A stretch of 64,000 nt of DNA from positions 310,001 to 374,000 of the forward strand of contig JAEPON010000001.1 in NCBI GenBank assembly GCA_017642895.1, in the 5' to 3' direction. The position numbers and the translations under genes are program-made. Source of the DNA: Roseitalea sp. GTDB taxonomy: Bacteria > Pseudomonadota > Alphaproteobacteria > Rhizobiales > Rhizobiaceae. This document shows, piece after piece, positions 52,481 through 62,710 of this stretch; positions within the stretch are counted from its first letter, which is position 1, and every line of letters begins with the position of its first letter. Under the pieces are notes generated by a model. The model searched no databases. It saw only the letters and a program-made list of their open reading frames with translations, and was not told where the DNA came from.

Positions 52481-54154
52481 ATGACAGGCCCTTCCGATGT
52501 TCTGCGCATCGCAATCGCGCAGCTAAACCCCATTGTCGGTGATGTTCGCGGCAATCTGGCGCTGGCCCGCAAGGCTCGGGCCGATGCCGCGCGACAGGGT
52601 GCCGATCTGGTCGTCTTCACCGAATTGTTCATCGCGGGCTACCCGCCCGAGGATCTGGTGCTCAAGCCGGCCTTTCTCGCAGCCTGCGACAAAGCGGTAA
52701 CGGAACTGGCCGCCGATACCGCCGATGGAGGCCCCGGCGTCATCATGGGCGTTCCGGTGATGCGTGAGGGCAGGCTCCACAATGCCGCGCTGGTGCTCGA
52801 TGGCGGGGGCGTCACGTCGGAATGGTTCAAGGTGGACCTGCCCAATTATGGCGAGTTCGACGAGAAGCGCGTGTTCGAGCCCGGGCCAATGCGCGGGCCG
52901 GTCGATTTCCGCGGCGTGCGGATCGGAATTCCGATCTGCGAGGATGTCTGGGGCGATATGGGCGTGTGCGAAACGCTGGCCGAAAGCGGCGCTGAAATCC
53001 TGCTGGTGCCGAACGGTTCGCCCTACTATCGCGGCAAGATGGATGTGCGCCACCAGATCGTGATCCGCCAGGTGATCGAGAGCGATGCACCGATGATCTA
53101 CGCCAACCAGGTGGGCGGGCAGGACGATCTGATCTTCGATGGCGCCTCCTTCGGGTTCAACGCCGACCGGACGCTGGCCTTCCAGATGAGCCAGTTCGAG
53201 GAACAGGTCGCTGTGGTGACCTGCCGGCGCGACGGCGATGGCTGGGTGTTCGCGGACGGGCCGATGTCGGTCATTCCCGACGCGTTGGAGGCCGACTATC
53301 GCGCCTGCATGCTGGGGCTGCGCGACTATGTGAACAAGAACGGCTTTGCCAATGTGGTGCTCGGTCTTTCGGGCGGGATCGATTCGGCGATCTGCGCGGC
53401 GCTTGCCGTCGATGCGCTTGGCGAAGAGCGCGTGCGCTGCGTGATGATGCCGTACGACTATACCGCGCCCGAATCGATCGCCGATGCGGAAGCCTGCGCC
53501 CGGGCGCTGGGCTGCCGCTACGATGTCGTGCCGATCCATGCGCCGGTTCAGGGCTTCAGCGCTGCGCTTTCGGAGATGTTCGCCGGAACCAATGAGGGCG
53601 TCACCGAGGAAAACCTGCAGAGCCGGACGCGTGGCACCATCCTGATGGCGATCTCCAACAAGTTCGGCTCGATGGTCGTCACCACCGGCAACAAGAGCGA
53701 GATGAGCGTGGGCTACGCCACGCTCTATGGCGACATGAATGGCGGGTTCAACCCGATCAAGGACATCTACAAGATGCAGGTCTACGCCATGGCGCGCTGG
53801 CGCAACGCCCATGTACCGCCCGGCGCGCTCGGGCCAACCGGCGAGGTGATCCCCGTCAACATCATCGACAAGGCACCGTCGGCCGAACTCAGACCCGACC
53901 AGACCGACCAGGATTCATTGCCGCCTTATCCGGTGCTGGACGATATCCTCGAATGTCTGGTCGAGCACGAGATGGCGGTGGATGCGATCGTCGAACGCGG
54001 CCATGACCGCGATCTCGTCCATCGGATCGAGCATCTGCTCTATGTGGCCGAGTACAAGCGCCGGCAGTCCGCGCCGGGCGTGAAGATCACGCGCAAGAAT
54101 TTCGGGCGCGACCGGCGCTATCCGATCACAAACCAGTTCAGGGATCGAACGTAA
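52481..54154 (+). CDS. nadE: Glutamine-dependent NAD+ synthetase
   Basis: Two-domain enzyme of 557 residues. The N-terminal nitrilase-type glutaminase has its catalytic Glu in FTELFIAGYPPEDLVLKP, Lys in KVDLPNYGEFDEKR and Cys in GIPICEDVWGD. The C-terminal synthetase begins about residue 285, with the P-loop LGLSGGIDSAICAALAVDAL and the NMSVGYATLYGDM-type region (SEMSVGYATLYGDMNGGF). ATG 52481 was preferred over GTG 52472. Confidence 0.95.
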   Translation: MTGPSDVLRIAIAQLNPIVGDVRGNLALARKARADAARQGADLVVFTELFIAGYPPEDLVLKPAFLAACDKAVTELAADTADGGPGVIMGVPVMREGRLHNAALVLDGGGVTSEWFKVDLPNYGEFDEKRVFEPGPMRGPVDFRGVRIGIPICEDVWGDMGVCETLAESGAEILLVPNGSPYYRGKMDVRHQIVIRQVIESDAPMIYANQVGGQDDLIFDGASFGFNADRTLAFQMSQFEEQVAVVTCRRDGDGWVFADGPMSVIPDALEADYRACMLGLRDYVNKNGFANVVLGLSGGIDSAICAALAVDALGEERVRCVMMPYDYTAPESIADAEACARALGCRYDVVPIHAPVQGFSAALSEMFAGTNEGVTEENLQSRTRGTILMAISNKFGSMVVTTGNKSEMSVGYATLYGDMNGGFNPIKDIYKMQVYAMARWRNAHVPPGALGPTGEVIPVNIIDKAPSAELRPDQTDQDSLPPYPVLDDILECLVEHEMAVDAIVERGHDRDLVHRIEHLLYVAEYKRRQSAPGVKITRKNFGRDRRYPITNQFRDRT

Positions 54155-54172
54155 AACTCCGACAGACAGCTT

Positions 54173-54793
54173 TTAATTGCACCGGCGGACGGTCGTGTTC
54201 AGCTCGGGCTCATCTGCGTCGGTGCACAAAAGCGCGCCCCAGATGTAGCCGGTTTCGCCTTCTCCGAATGCGATCTGGAACCAGAAGAAGCCGTCCAGGA
54301 ATTCATCGGTGTTGCGCTTGATGATCACCGGTTCGTCGTCGCCGAGGCTCGCGACCTTCTCGGCAAAGACCGAAGGCGCGGCCCGGACATTGCCGCTTCC
54401 GGTGCCGCGGGCGTCATAGGCCGACCACTGGAAGTTGTTGTCCGACCCGTAGAGCGCCATCGTCTTGATCGATTGGCGGGCCTGATAGCACTGCGCGGCG
54501 CGGCCGTCGGCGAGGATGAGTTGGCCCTCGGGCGCGAAACCCTGGAACGAAAAGCCGTCGCCTGCGAACGCGAAACTGTCCCTGTTTGAACTACCCTGGC
54601 CCGTCGCGGGCAGCACGGTCTCCTTGCCGTCGATCGTCAGATAGGCATTCTCCCATTCCAGATCGAGCCCGATCGAGGCGACGATATCGCGGTCAAAGCA
54701 CACGAAATCAAAGCCCGGCGAAGCTTCCGCCTTCGGTACGGCCATGGTCATGGTGGCGGCGACCGCGGTCGCGACAAAAAGCGTGCGGATCAT
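54173..54793 (-). CDS. Exported SH3-like protein of unknown function
   Basis: A 206-residue protein with a signal peptide (LFVATAVAATMTMAVPKAEA, mature start about SPGFDF). The C-terminal 80 residues resemble a bacterial SH3 domain (NVRAAPSVFAEKVASLGDDE, then FWFQIAFGEGETGYIWGALL). Cysteines at both ends suggest disulfides. SH3-type domains often bind cell-wall peptides; the N-terminal 100 residues are not recognised. ATG 54793 gives the signal peptide; the five residues before it are optional. Confidence 0.75.
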   Translation of the reverse strand: MIRTLFVATAVAATMTMAVPKAEASPGFDFVCFDRDIVASIGLDLEWENAYLTIDGKETVLPATGQGSSNRDSFAFAGDGFSFQGFAPEGQLILADGRAAQCYQARQSIKTMALYGSDNNFQWSAYDARGTGSGNVRAAPSVFAEKVASLGDDEPVIIKRNTDEFLDGFFWFQIAFGEGETGYIWGALLCTDADEPELNTTVRRCN

Positions 54794-54812
54794 GCGGAAC
54801 ACTCCCAATTGT

Positions 54813-55541
54813 TCATCCAGCCCCGAATCCTCTTAACGCATATCCGATGCCGAAGGCGATGGCCGCCGCGCCACATCCGATCACCATCGTTTCCAGACCC
54901 GAAACCCACCATCGCTGAAGCGACCAGCGGCTCTTCATCGACCCGATCAGGAAGAAGACGCCGGTGGTCAGCACGAGCGCGACCGGGCTCGCCGCCGCCG
55001 GCGCAAGAAGGATGAATGGAATGAGCGGGACCGAACCGCAGGCGACGAATGCGGCCAGCGTTGCCAGCGCGGCGGTCATCGGCCGGCGGACGGTTTCGCT
55101 CAGGCCGAACTCCTCGGTGACCATCGTGGAAATCCAGCGTTCGCGATCGGCCGTGATCGCTTCGACCGCCTTGTCCAGCGTTTCGCCTTCAAAGCCCTTG
55201 GCCATGAAGATCTGGCGCACTTCCTCGCGTTCGCCGTCCGGATCGATGGCGATGTGGCGGTGCTCCATTTCGCGGGTGCGTTCAAGCTCGTCATGCTCGG
55301 TCTTGGTCGCCGAGTAATTGCCGGCGGCCATGGAAATGCCGTCGGCGATCAGGTTGGCAAGGCCCAGAATGATGACGATGTTGGCCGACAAGGCCGCGCC
55401 GACCACGCCGGCAACGATGGCGAATGTCGTCACCGCGCCGTCAATGCCGCCGTAGACCCAGTCGCGCAGATAGTTCGGCTTTGCGCCCTCGGCCAGACGC
55501 GCAGCGATCGCATCCGGCTCGTGCCGGTGTTCGAGTGCCAT
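54813..55541 (-). CDS. VIT1/CCC1-family iron or manganese transporter
   Basis: A 242-residue membrane protein. The first helices show LRDWVYGGIDGAVTTFAIV and GLANLIADGISMAAGNYSAT, typical of VIT/CCC1 metal transporters. A long cytosolic loop rich in Glu and Arg (about residues 85-145) matches the metal-binding loop of plant VIT1. It probably moves Fe2+ or Mn2+ across the inner membrane. It is divergent from the MFS gene. Confidence 0.9.
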   Translation of the reverse strand: MALEHRHEPDAIAARLAEGAKPNYLRDWVYGGIDGAVTTFAIVAGVVGAALSANIVIILGLANLIADGISMAAGNYSATKTEHDELERTREMEHRHIAIDPDGEREEVRQIFMAKGFEGETLDKAVEAITADRERWISTMVTEEFGLSETVRRPMTAALATLAAFVACGSVPLIPFILLAPAAASPVALVLTTGVFFLIGSMKSRWSLQRWWVSGLETMVIGCGAAAIAFGIGYALRGFGAG

Positions 55542-55635
55542 GGCTTACTCCCCGATGGTCGGCCGCGCCCATTGCCGGTTGCCTCTTTGCGGGCCAGGGG
55601 CTAGGGCGGCCATAGTCATTCTTTAGGCCCTCTTC

Positions 55636-56880
55636 ATGCCATTTGTCCGCTTCGTCGCCAACAATGCACGGTGGATCGCCGGCGGATTTCTGCTGACGTT
55701 CTTTTCGGCCTTTGGCCAGACCTTCTTCATCTCGCTGTCGGCGGGCGACATCCGCGCCGAATACTGTCTCAGCCACGGCCAGTTCGGCGGGCTCTACATG
55801 CTGGCGACGCTCGCCAGCGCGCTGACGCTGCCCTGGCTTGGGCGGATCGTCGACCGCTACGGCGCCGCACGCGTCACCATGATCATCGTGCCGCTTCTGG
55901 CGCTCGGGGCGGCCGGCATGGCGTTTTCGGCGCACATCGCAACGCTCGTCATCGTCATCTATGTGCTGCGGCTGTTCGGGCAGGGGATGATGACGCAGAA
56001 CGCGCTGACGGCCACAGGGCGCTGGTTCGCCGCCAACCGGGGCCGTGCCGTGTCCCTGGTCACCTTGGGCCACAATGCGGGCGAGGCGCTGTTTCCGTTC
56101 GCCTTTGTCGCAGTGGCCGCCGCACTTGGCTGGCGCAATGCCTGGCTTTTCGGCGCGCTTGTTCTGATCGCGATCGCGCTGCCGGCGATTTCGCTGCTCA
56201 CCGCCCGGGAGCGCGAGCCATTGTCCGATGCGCCGGATGCCAGAGCCATCGCGCCGCGCGACTGGACCCGCGCCGAGGTGATGCGCGATCCGCTCTTCTG
56301 GGTGCTGCTGACAGGCGTTCTGGCGCCGGCTTTCATCGGGACGACGATCTTCTTCCACCAGGTCTATCTGGTGGAGTTGCGGGGCTGGTCGCTGCCGGTC
56401 TTTGCCTCATCGTTTGCCGTGATGAGCGTGACCACCATATGCTTCGTTCTGATCGCCGGGGCGCTGATCGACCGGTTTTCCGCCACGGCGCTGTTGCCGG
56501 TCTTTCTGGTGCCGTTGTCGCTGGCCTGCCTTGTGCTGGGAACGATGCAGGCGCAGTGGAGCGCGTTCCTTTTCATGGCGCTGCTGGGCGTGTCCTATGG
56601 TTTTTCGTCGACCCTGTTCGGCGCGCTCTGGCCGGAAATCTACGGCACGCGGGAGTTGGGCGCGATCCGCGCGGTGATCGTTGCCATGATGGTGTTCGGC
56701 ACGGCGGTGGGGCCGGGACTGACGGGCGCTCTGATCGACATCGGCGTTGCCTATCCCGCGCAGATCATCGTCATGGCGCTTTACTGCGCTGTCGTTGCCA
56801 TCATCATGACATGGGCGTCCCGCCGGCTGCTCAGGCGTCACCGCGCGCACATGCTTGCCAATCCACCGGCTGTTTCGTAA
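55636..56880 (+). CDS. Major facilitator superfamily transporter
   Basis: A 414-residue MFS protein with twelve hydrophobic segments. The N-terminal half shows the loop LPWLGRIVDRYGAARVTMI and FGQGMMTQNALTATGRWFA. It resembles the monocarboxylate/oxalate-like MFS carriers (OFA type), but the substrate cannot be assigned. The gltX gene follows after 9 bases, probably co-transcribed. Confidence 0.85.
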   Translation: MPFVRFVANNARWIAGGFLLTFFSAFGQTFFISLSAGDIRAEYCLSHGQFGGLYMLATLASALTLPWLGRIVDRYGAARVTMIIVPLLALGAAGMAFSAHIATLVIVIYVLRLFGQGMMTQNALTATGRWFAANRGRAVSLVTLGHNAGEALFPFAFVAVAAALGWRNAWLFGALVLIAIALPAISLLTAREREPLSDAPDARAIAPRDWTRAEVMRDPLFWVLLTGVLAPAFIGTTIFFHQVYLVELRGWSLPVFASSFAVMSVTTICFVLIAGALIDRFSATALLPVFLVPLSLACLVLGTMQAQWSAFLFMALLGVSYGFSSTLFGALWPEIYGTRELGAIRAVIVAMMVFGTAVGPGLTGALIDIGVAYPAQIIVMALYCAVVAIIMTWASRRLLRRHRAHMLANPPAVS

Positions 56881-56889
56881 TCGGGCGTC

Positions 56890-58269
56890 ATGACTGTCAC
56901 CGTTCGTTTTGCGCCGTCGCCCACCGGCCAGATCCATATCGGCAATGTGCGCACGGCGCTCTTCAACTGGCTGTTTGCCCGGCAGAATGATGGCACGTTC
57001 ATCCTCCGCTTCGACGATACCGACACGGCCCGGTCCAAGGCCGAATATGCCGAGCAGATCGAGCGCGACCTGCGCTGGCTCGGCATCGATCCCGACCGCA
57101 TTGCGTATCAATCGCGACAGATGGAGGCGTATGACAAGGCGGCGCAGACGCTCAAGGATGCCGGCCTTCTCTATCCCTGTTACGAAACGCCCGATGAACT
57201 CGAGCGGCGGCGCAAGATCCGTCTGACACGCAAGCTGCCTCCGGTCTATGGCCGTGAAGCGCTCAAGCTCACCGACGCGCAAAAGGCCGCGCTGGAAGCA
57301 GAAGGCCGCACGCCGCACTGGCGCTTCCTGCTGCCCAATTTCGCCCATGATCCGTTTGCGCCGGAGCGAACCGATGTGCGCTGGAGTGACGCGGTGCGCG
57401 GCGACCAGAGCGTCGATCTGGCCTCGATGTCCGATCCGGTTCTGATCCGCGGCGACGGCACCTATCTCTACACGCTGCCGTCGGTGGTCGACGATATCGA
57501 GATGGAGGTCAGCCATGTCATCCGCGGTGACGACCATGTGACCAACACGGGCGCGCAGATGGCGATCTTCCGGGCGCTGGGCGCCGAACCGCCCGCCTTC
57601 GGCCATCACAACCTCTTGACGACGGCAAGCGGCGAGGGCCTGTCCAAGCGCTCGGGCGCACTGTCGATCAAGAGCCTGGCAGAAGCGGGCTACGAGCCGA
57701 TGGCGGTCGCCAGCCTTGCGGTCCTGACCGGATCGTCGACGGCGATATCGGCCATGGCCGACATGGACGCACTGGCAGAGGCATTCGACATCGCCGCGAC
57801 GACCAAGTCAGCGGCGAAGTTCGACCCCGCCGATCTGGATGGTTTGAACGAGACGCTGGTGCACGATCTACCGTTTGACGCCGTGCGCGCGCGGCTGGGC
57901 GAGACCGGCGTCGATGTGACCGATCCGCGCGCGAAACCGTTCTGGACGATGATCCGCGCCAATGTGAAGAGGGTGACCGATGCGGGCGACTGGTGGCCGG
58001 TGATCACCGATGGGCCAGCCAGGGATGCGGTGCTCGAGGGCGACGATCTGGCCTATGCACGCGCCGCGTTCGATTGTCTGCCCGACGGCGAAGCGGACGC
58101 CACCCTGTGGAAGCGCTGGACCGAGGCGGCCAAGGCGCATTCGGGCCGCAAGGGCAGGGCGTTGTTCATGCCGTTGCGCATCGCGCTTACGGGAAGGGCG
58201 TGGGGACCGGATTTGTCAGATCTATTGCCCCTTCTGGGTCGGGAAGAAATTCTCCGCCGACGACCCTGA
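56890..58269 (+). CDS. gltX: Glutamyl-tRNA synthetase
   Basis: Class I aminoacyl-tRNA synthetase of 459 residues. The HIGH motif reads [18 protein letters not shown] near residue 10; the KMSKS equivalent is [15 protein letters not shown] near residue 240. The C-terminal part ends [20 protein letters not shown], then [14 protein letters not shown]. Alphaproteobacteria often have two such genes (GltX1/GltX2) because they charge tRNA-Gln indirectly. Its last 83 bases overlap the convergent DUF2865 gene. Confidence 0.93.
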   Translation: MTVTVRFAPSPTGQIHIGNVRTALFNWLFARQNDGTFILRFDDTDTARSKAEYAEQIERDLRWLGIDPDRIAYQSRQMEAYDKAAQTLKDAGLLYPCYETPDELERRRKIRLTRKLPPVYGREALKLTDAQKAALEAEGRTPHWRFLLPNFAHDPFAPERTDVRWSDAVRGDQSVDLASMSDPVLIRGDGTYLYTLPSVVDDIEMEVSHVIRGDDHVTNTGAQMAIFRALGAEPPAFGHHNLLTTASGEGLSKRSGALSIKSLAEAGYEPMAVASLAVLTGSSTAISAMADMDALAEAFDIAATTKSAAKFDPADLDGLNETLVHDLPFDAVRARLGETGVDVTDPRAKPFWTMIRANVKRVTDAGDWWPVITDGPARDAVLEGDDLAYARAAFDCLPDGEADATLWKRWTEAAKAHSGRKGRALFMPLRIALTGRAWGPDLSDLLPLLGREEILRRRP

Positions 58270-59362
58270 TCCGGTCGCGGCTGCCGGCCACATCGTAGAT
58301 TTCGCCAACGCTCACGGAGCGGGCTATGTCGGTCATTCGGCCGACCGTGAGCCCCTGGGCGGTGTTGGCGCGGGTTTCGGGGTCGGCGGCAAGATCGGGG
58401 CGGAAGCGGGGTGGCGGCACGCGCGCCGGCTCTTCTTCTGCCTGTGCCGGCGGCTCTTCGCCGGGGCGCGGTGTGACGCCCTCTATGCCGATCAGGCTGG
58501 TGTTGGCGCGCCCGCATGTGCAGGTCTCGCTGCGTTTGCGTTCCCGGAAATCGAATGCCGTTGCAAGGTCGGTGTAGGGTGTGCCGTCGAGCGCGGTCAT
58601 GTTTTGCGGCCCGTCATCGTCGCCGCTGCGGTGGGTGAAGAGCATGGTCGGCGCAGCCGGGCAAAGCGCCGCGCAGATGGCCTTGTCACGCTCGAAATTG
58701 TCGGTGTTGGTCGCAAACGATATGGGGAAGAAATAGCCGTCACAGGTACGCACGCACAACGTCCGGTGTTCGCCGGCGAATGAAGGCTGGCTTGGCCTTG
58801 CCGGTGCCGGTCTGGCCGCTTGCGACCGGTTCGGGCGGGCGCGCGTCAGCGTGCCGGTGTCGCGCCGCACCGAAGCCGTGCGCGTGGGCTCGCGACGGCG
58901 GCACGCACGCTGGACGGCGCGTTCGAGACGCTGGACTTCGCGCCGCGACGCGCCGCCGCGATTGCGGTCGCGCACGCGTTGCAACTGCATCAGATTGGCC
59001 TGCATCTGGTTGATGGTCGAGCCGAGCGACCGGCATTGACGGCTGCCGGACTGGCGGCAACCCTGGCGGCTGTACATGCGCTGCGCCTTGGTCAACTCGC
59101 GCTGCTGGCGCCTGGCGGCATCGGCGTAGCGGCGGTACTCGGCGCGATTGCCGCTTCCTCGCCTTGCGCTGGCCAATTGCGGTTGGAGGCTGCTGCACGA
59201 CTGGGCATGCGCGGGCGGCGAGGACGCCGCCGTCAACGCAGCAAGGCCGACGGCGATCGCCGCAGCGGCCAACCCTGCCAGGCACATGCTCCAAACCCGG
59301 TGCACCATCAACGCAACACCCCAACCTGCCAACCGTGTGGCAGAAACACCATGCCGCTTCAT
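58187..59362 (-). CDS. Exported DUF2865 protein
   Basis: A 391-residue protein with an N-terminal signal segment (about residues 19-53, ending AHAQ, if started at 59362; a second ATG is at 59308). Cysteines follow in [20 protein letters not shown] and ACRRR. The centre is rich in Arg, Pro and Ala, and the conserved part reads [18 protein letters not shown] and [17 protein letters not shown], as in DUF2865. The C-terminal [18 protein letters not shown] is conserved in the family, which supports the real overlap with gltX. Function unknown; probably periplasmic. Confidence 0.8.
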   Translation of the reverse strand: MKRHGVSATRLAGWGVALMVHRVWSMCLAGLAAAAIAVGLAALTAASSPPAHAQSCSSLQPQLASARRGSGNRAEYRRYADAARRQQRELTKAQRMYSRQGCRQSGSRQCRSLGSTINQMQANLMQLQRVRDRNRGGASRREVQRLERAVQRACRRREPTRTASVRRDTGTLTRARPNRSQAARPAPARPSQPSFAGEHRTLCVRTCDGYFFPISFATNTDNFERDKAICAALCPAAPTMLFTHRSGDDDGPQNMTALDGTPYTDLATAFDFRERKRSETCTCGRANTSLIGIEGVTPRPGEEPPAQAEEEPARVPPPRFRPDLAADPETRANTAQGLTVGRMTDIARSVSVGEIYDVAGSRDRIRVVGGEFLPDPEGAIDLTNPVPTPFP

Positions 59363-59412
59363 TAAGCGGCGGGGGCCAGCATGTCTTGTGCAAGCTGAAT
59401 TTACGATGAACG

Positions 59413-61761
59413 TTAACGGGAGGTGACCTGAGTTTGTGCATCGGCCCTGATTTGGGCGGCCGCCTGCGCGGCTTCCACGGCGGCGATTGCGGTCATGTTG
59501 ACGACACCGCGCGAGGTCACCGATGTCGTCAGCACATGCGCGGGACGTTGGGTTCCCAGAAGGATGGGGCCGACATGCAGCGCGTCGGTCATCGACTTGA
59601 CCGCATTTAAGGTGATGTTGGCGGCATCCAGGTTGGGAAAGACGAGAAGGTTGGCTTCACCCTCCAAAATGGAATGCGGCAGCACGCGCGCGCGCAAGTC
59701 GGGGTTCAGCGCGCTGTCGGCATGCATTTCGCCATCGACGCACAGGTCCGGCCGTGCACCATGCAGCATTTCAACGGCGTGCCGCATCTTGGCCGCCGAC
59801 GCGCTGTCCCGCGAGCCGAAATTGGAGTGCGACAGCAGGGCTGCCTTGGGTTCGACGCCAAAACGCTGGATTTCCTCGGCGGCGAGAAGCGTCATCTCGG
59901 CCAGCTCTTCGGCGGTCGGCTCGATCGAGACATAGGTGTCGGTGAAGAAGGTCATGCCGTTGCCCGAGATCAGCAGCGACAGCGCGGACAGATCGCGCGC
60001 ACCCTTGCGCACGCCGACGATGGATCGCACGGTGCGCAAGTGCCGCTCATAGCGGCCGTCGAGGCCGCAGATCATCGCATCGGCCTCGTCGCGCATCAGC
60101 GCGATCGCCGAGATGACGGTGGCGTTGGTCCGCACCAGCGTGCGGGCATAGTCTGGCGTGAAGCCCTGCCGGCCGCCGATCGCGATCAGATGATCGACAT
60201 AGTCGCGATAGCGCGGATCGTTCTCGGGATTGACCAGTTCGAAATCCCGGTCGGGCCGGATGCGCAGCCCGTAGCGTTTCAGCCGCGCTTCGACCACATC
60301 CGGGCGGCCGACCAGGACCGGTTCGGCGATGCGGTCTTCCAGAACGATCTGGGCGGCGCGCAGCACGCGCTCGTCCTCGCCGTCGGCGTAGATGATCTTG
60401 TGCGTGGCGCCGGCCTGCGCCGACGAGATCACCGGCTTCATGACAAGGCCCGAGCGGAAGACGAACCGGTTCAGCCGGTCGCGATAGGCGTTCATGTCGT
60501 CGATCGGACGCGCGGCGACGCCGCTTTCCATCGCCGCCCTGGCGACAGCGGGTGCAATGCGCAGGATCAGCCGTTGGTCGAAGGGGGAGGGGATCAGATA
60601 GTCGGGTCCGAAGATCGGTGTTTCGCCCGAATAGGCGCGGGCGGCGATGTCGGATGGCTCCTCGCGGGCAAGCTGCGCTATGGCGGTGACCGCGGCCGCC
60701 TTCATCGCCTCATTGATCGTCCGCGCGCCGCAGTCCAGTGCTCCGCGAAAGATGTAAGGAAAACACAGGACATTGTTGACCTGATTGGGAAAATCGGACC
60801 TGCCCGTACAGATCATCGCATCGGGCCGCGCGGCGCGGGCCGCATCGGGCATGATTTCGGGAACCGGGTTGGCGAGGGCCATGATCAGCGGGTTTTTCGC
60901 CATTTTGGCAAGATATTCGGGCTTGAGCACGCCGGCGGCACTCAGACCGAGGAACACGTCCGCGCCATCGATCGCCTGTTCCAGCGTCCGGTGTTCGGTT
61001 TTGCGGGCAAAGACCGCCTTCCAGCGGTCGATCTCGCCGGGCCGTCCGTCATGGACCACGCCATCAATGTCGGTGACGATAATGTTGTCGAGGCCGGCGC
61101 CGAGCGAGACGAGCAGGTTGAGGCAGGCGAGCGCCGCCGCGCCCGCGCCCGACGTGACGATCTTCGCCGTTTCGATCGACTTGCCCGCCAGTTCCAGCCC
61201 GTTGAGGATGCCGGCGGCGACGATGATCGCCGTGCCGTGCTGGTCGTCATGGAAGACCGGAATGCCCATCTTCTCGCGCAATTGTTCCTCGACCTCGAAA
61301 CACTCGGGCGACTTGATGTCTTCCAGATTGATGCCGCCAAAGGTGGGCTCGAGCGCCGAGATGACATCGACCATGCGATCGACGCCGGGCGCATCGATTT
61401 CGATGTCGAACACGTCGATGCCGGCGAATTTCTTGAAGAGCACGGCCTTGCCCTCCATGACCGGCTTTGAGGCGAGCGGACCGATGTTGCCAAGGCCCAG
61501 CACGGCCGAGCCGTTGGAGACGACCGCGACCAGATTGGCGCGCGCGGTGTAGTCGGCGGCCCGTGCCGGTTCGGCGGCGATCGCAAGGCACGGCGCGGCG
61601 ACGCCCGGCGAATAGGCAAGCGCGAGGTCGCGCTGGTTGCCCAGCGGCTTTGTCGCGCGGATTTCCAGCTTTCCGGGGACCGGACTCTGGTGGAAGAAAA
61701 GCGCGTTCTCGTCGATGTCGGAAGGCACCGACTTCTTCGCTGTGTCCGTCTCGCCACTCAT
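59413..61761 (-). CDS. maeB: NADP-dependent malic enzyme with phosphotransacetylase-like domain
   Basis: A 782-residue hybrid malic enzyme that decarboxylates malate to pyruvate. The N-terminal malic domain starts ALFFHQSPVPGKLEIRATKP; further on are LAYSPGVAAPC and FHDDQHGTAIIVAAGILNGL; the nucleotide fold contains SGAGAAALACLNLL. From about residue 440 a phosphate-acetyltransferase-like domain follows (GVRKGARDLSALSLL), thought to regulate the enzyme by acetyl-CoA. ATG 61761 follows GGGAGGGG and was chosen over a longer open frame to 62034 that overlaps the next gene. Confidence 0.93.
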   Translation of the reverse strand: MSGETDTAKKSVPSDIDENALFFHQSPVPGKLEIRATKPLGNQRDLALAYSPGVAAPCLAIAAEPARAADYTARANLVAVVSNGSAVLGLGNIGPLASKPVMEGKAVLFKKFAGIDVFDIEIDAPGVDRMVDVISALEPTFGGINLEDIKSPECFEVEEQLREKMGIPVFHDDQHGTAIIVAAGILNGLELAGKSIETAKIVTSGAGAAALACLNLLVSLGAGLDNIIVTDIDGVVHDGRPGEIDRWKAVFARKTEHRTLEQAIDGADVFLGLSAAGVLKPEYLAKMAKNPLIMALANPVPEIMPDAARAARPDAMICTGRSDFPNQVNNVLCFPYIFRGALDCGARTINEAMKAAAVTAIAQLAREEPSDIAARAYSGETPIFGPDYLIPSPFDQRLILRIAPAVARAAMESGVAARPIDDMNAYRDRLNRFVFRSGLVMKPVISSAQAGATHKIIYADGEDERVLRAAQIVLEDRIAEPVLVGRPDVVEARLKRYGLRIRPDRDFELVNPENDPRYRDYVDHLIAIGGRQGFTPDYARTLVRTNATVISAIALMRDEADAMICGLDGRYERHLRTVRSIVGVRKGARDLSALSLLISGNGMTFFTDTYVSIEPTAEELAEMTLLAAEEIQRFGVEPKAALLSHSNFGSRDSASAAKMRHAVEMLHGARPDLCVDGEMHADSALNPDLRARVLPHSILEGEANLLVFPNLDAANITLNAVKSMTDALHVGPILLGTQRPAHVLTTSVTSRGVVNMTAIAAVEAAQAAAQIRADAQTQVTSR

Positions 61762-61843
61762 GGCCGCCCCTCCCGGTTTTCGTTTTTGCCCAAGCGGTAG
61801 ACCAATGCGGCGGTCGGGACAATTCGTTGCGGCCGAAAAGCGC

Positions 61844-62620
61844 TCAAAACGCGCTTTGATAGACACCGCCATCGAGCCGGATGTTCTGGCCGGTGATGTA
61901 GCCGGCATGGGTCGAGCACAGGAACGCGCAGGTGGCGCCGAACTCGTCGGGCGTTCCGAGGCGGCCGGCGGGTATGGCTGCGATCTGGCGGGCCTTTTCC
62001 TCGTCGAGGTCCGCGCCACGCTTGTCGGCGGCATAGACCATGGTCTGGCGGATGCGGTCGGTGTCGATCTTGCCTGGCAGGATGTTGTTGATCGTCACAT
62101 TGCTTCCGGCAACCGACCGGGCGATGCCGGCCAGAAACGCGGTCAGCCCGGCGCGCGCACCCGATGACAGGTCGAGCCCCAGGATCGGCTGATAGACCGA
62201 CAGCGAGGTGATGTTGACGATCCGGCCGAAGCCGCGTTCGGCCATGCCGTCGATCGTTCGCTGGATCAGTTCGATCGGCGTGACCATGTTTTGCGTCACG
62301 CCATCGAGCAGCGCTTGGCGATCCAGTTCACGAAAATCGCGCAGGGCCGGTCCGCCATTGTTGTTGACCAGTATGTCGGGCTTCGGACAGGCGTTCAGCA
62401 GGGCGTCCTGGGTCTCGGGGTCCGATACGCTGCCGAGCACGACATCGACCGTCACACCGTGGGCGCGCAGGTCGGCGGCCGTCTTTTCGGTGACGTCCGC
62501 GTTGCGGCCATTGATCACCAGATTGACGCCCTCGCGGGCCAGCGCCTCGGCGCAGCCGCGCCCCAGCCCGCGGCTCGATGCGCACACGATCGCGTTCTTG
62601 CCCTTCAATCCCAGATCCAT
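61844..62620 (-). CDS. SDR-fold protein with a non-standard active site
   Basis: A 258-residue short-chain dehydrogenase-like protein. The nucleotide loop reads CASSRGLGRGCAEAL; N is present in LVNNNGGPAL and the serine in VNITSLSVYQP. Where the catalytic Y-x-x-x-K should be, the sequence is LSSGARAGLTAF, so the tyrosine is serine and the lysine is arginine. This matches a described SDR-like subgroup that lacks the standard tetrad. Enzymatic role unknown. An alternative ATG is 62626. Confidence 0.87.
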   Translation of the reverse strand: MDLGLKGKNAIVCASSRGLGRGCAEALAREGVNLVINGRNADVTEKTAADLRAHGVTVDVVLGSVSDPETQDALLNACPKPDILVNNNGGPALRDFRELDRQALLDGVTQNMVTPIELIQRTIDGMAERGFGRIVNITSLSVYQPILGLDLSSGARAGLTAFLAGIARSVAGSNVTINNILPGKIDTDRIRQTMVYAADKRGADLDEEKARQIAAIPAGRLGTPDEFGATCAFLCSTHAGYITGQNIRLDGGVYQSAF

Positions 62621-62710
62621 GCTCATCCTCCCGGTTTGGCGGCCTTTGTTTATCGAAATGACCTAAACGATTGCCGGCCAGCGTCAACGTCGGTTTTTGA
62701 GGCCAGGATC

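Noticed and set aside
59674..61470. A 598-codon plus-strand frame opposite maeB
   Set aside because: It is antisense to the malic enzyme, and its composition is that of a reverse-strand shadow.
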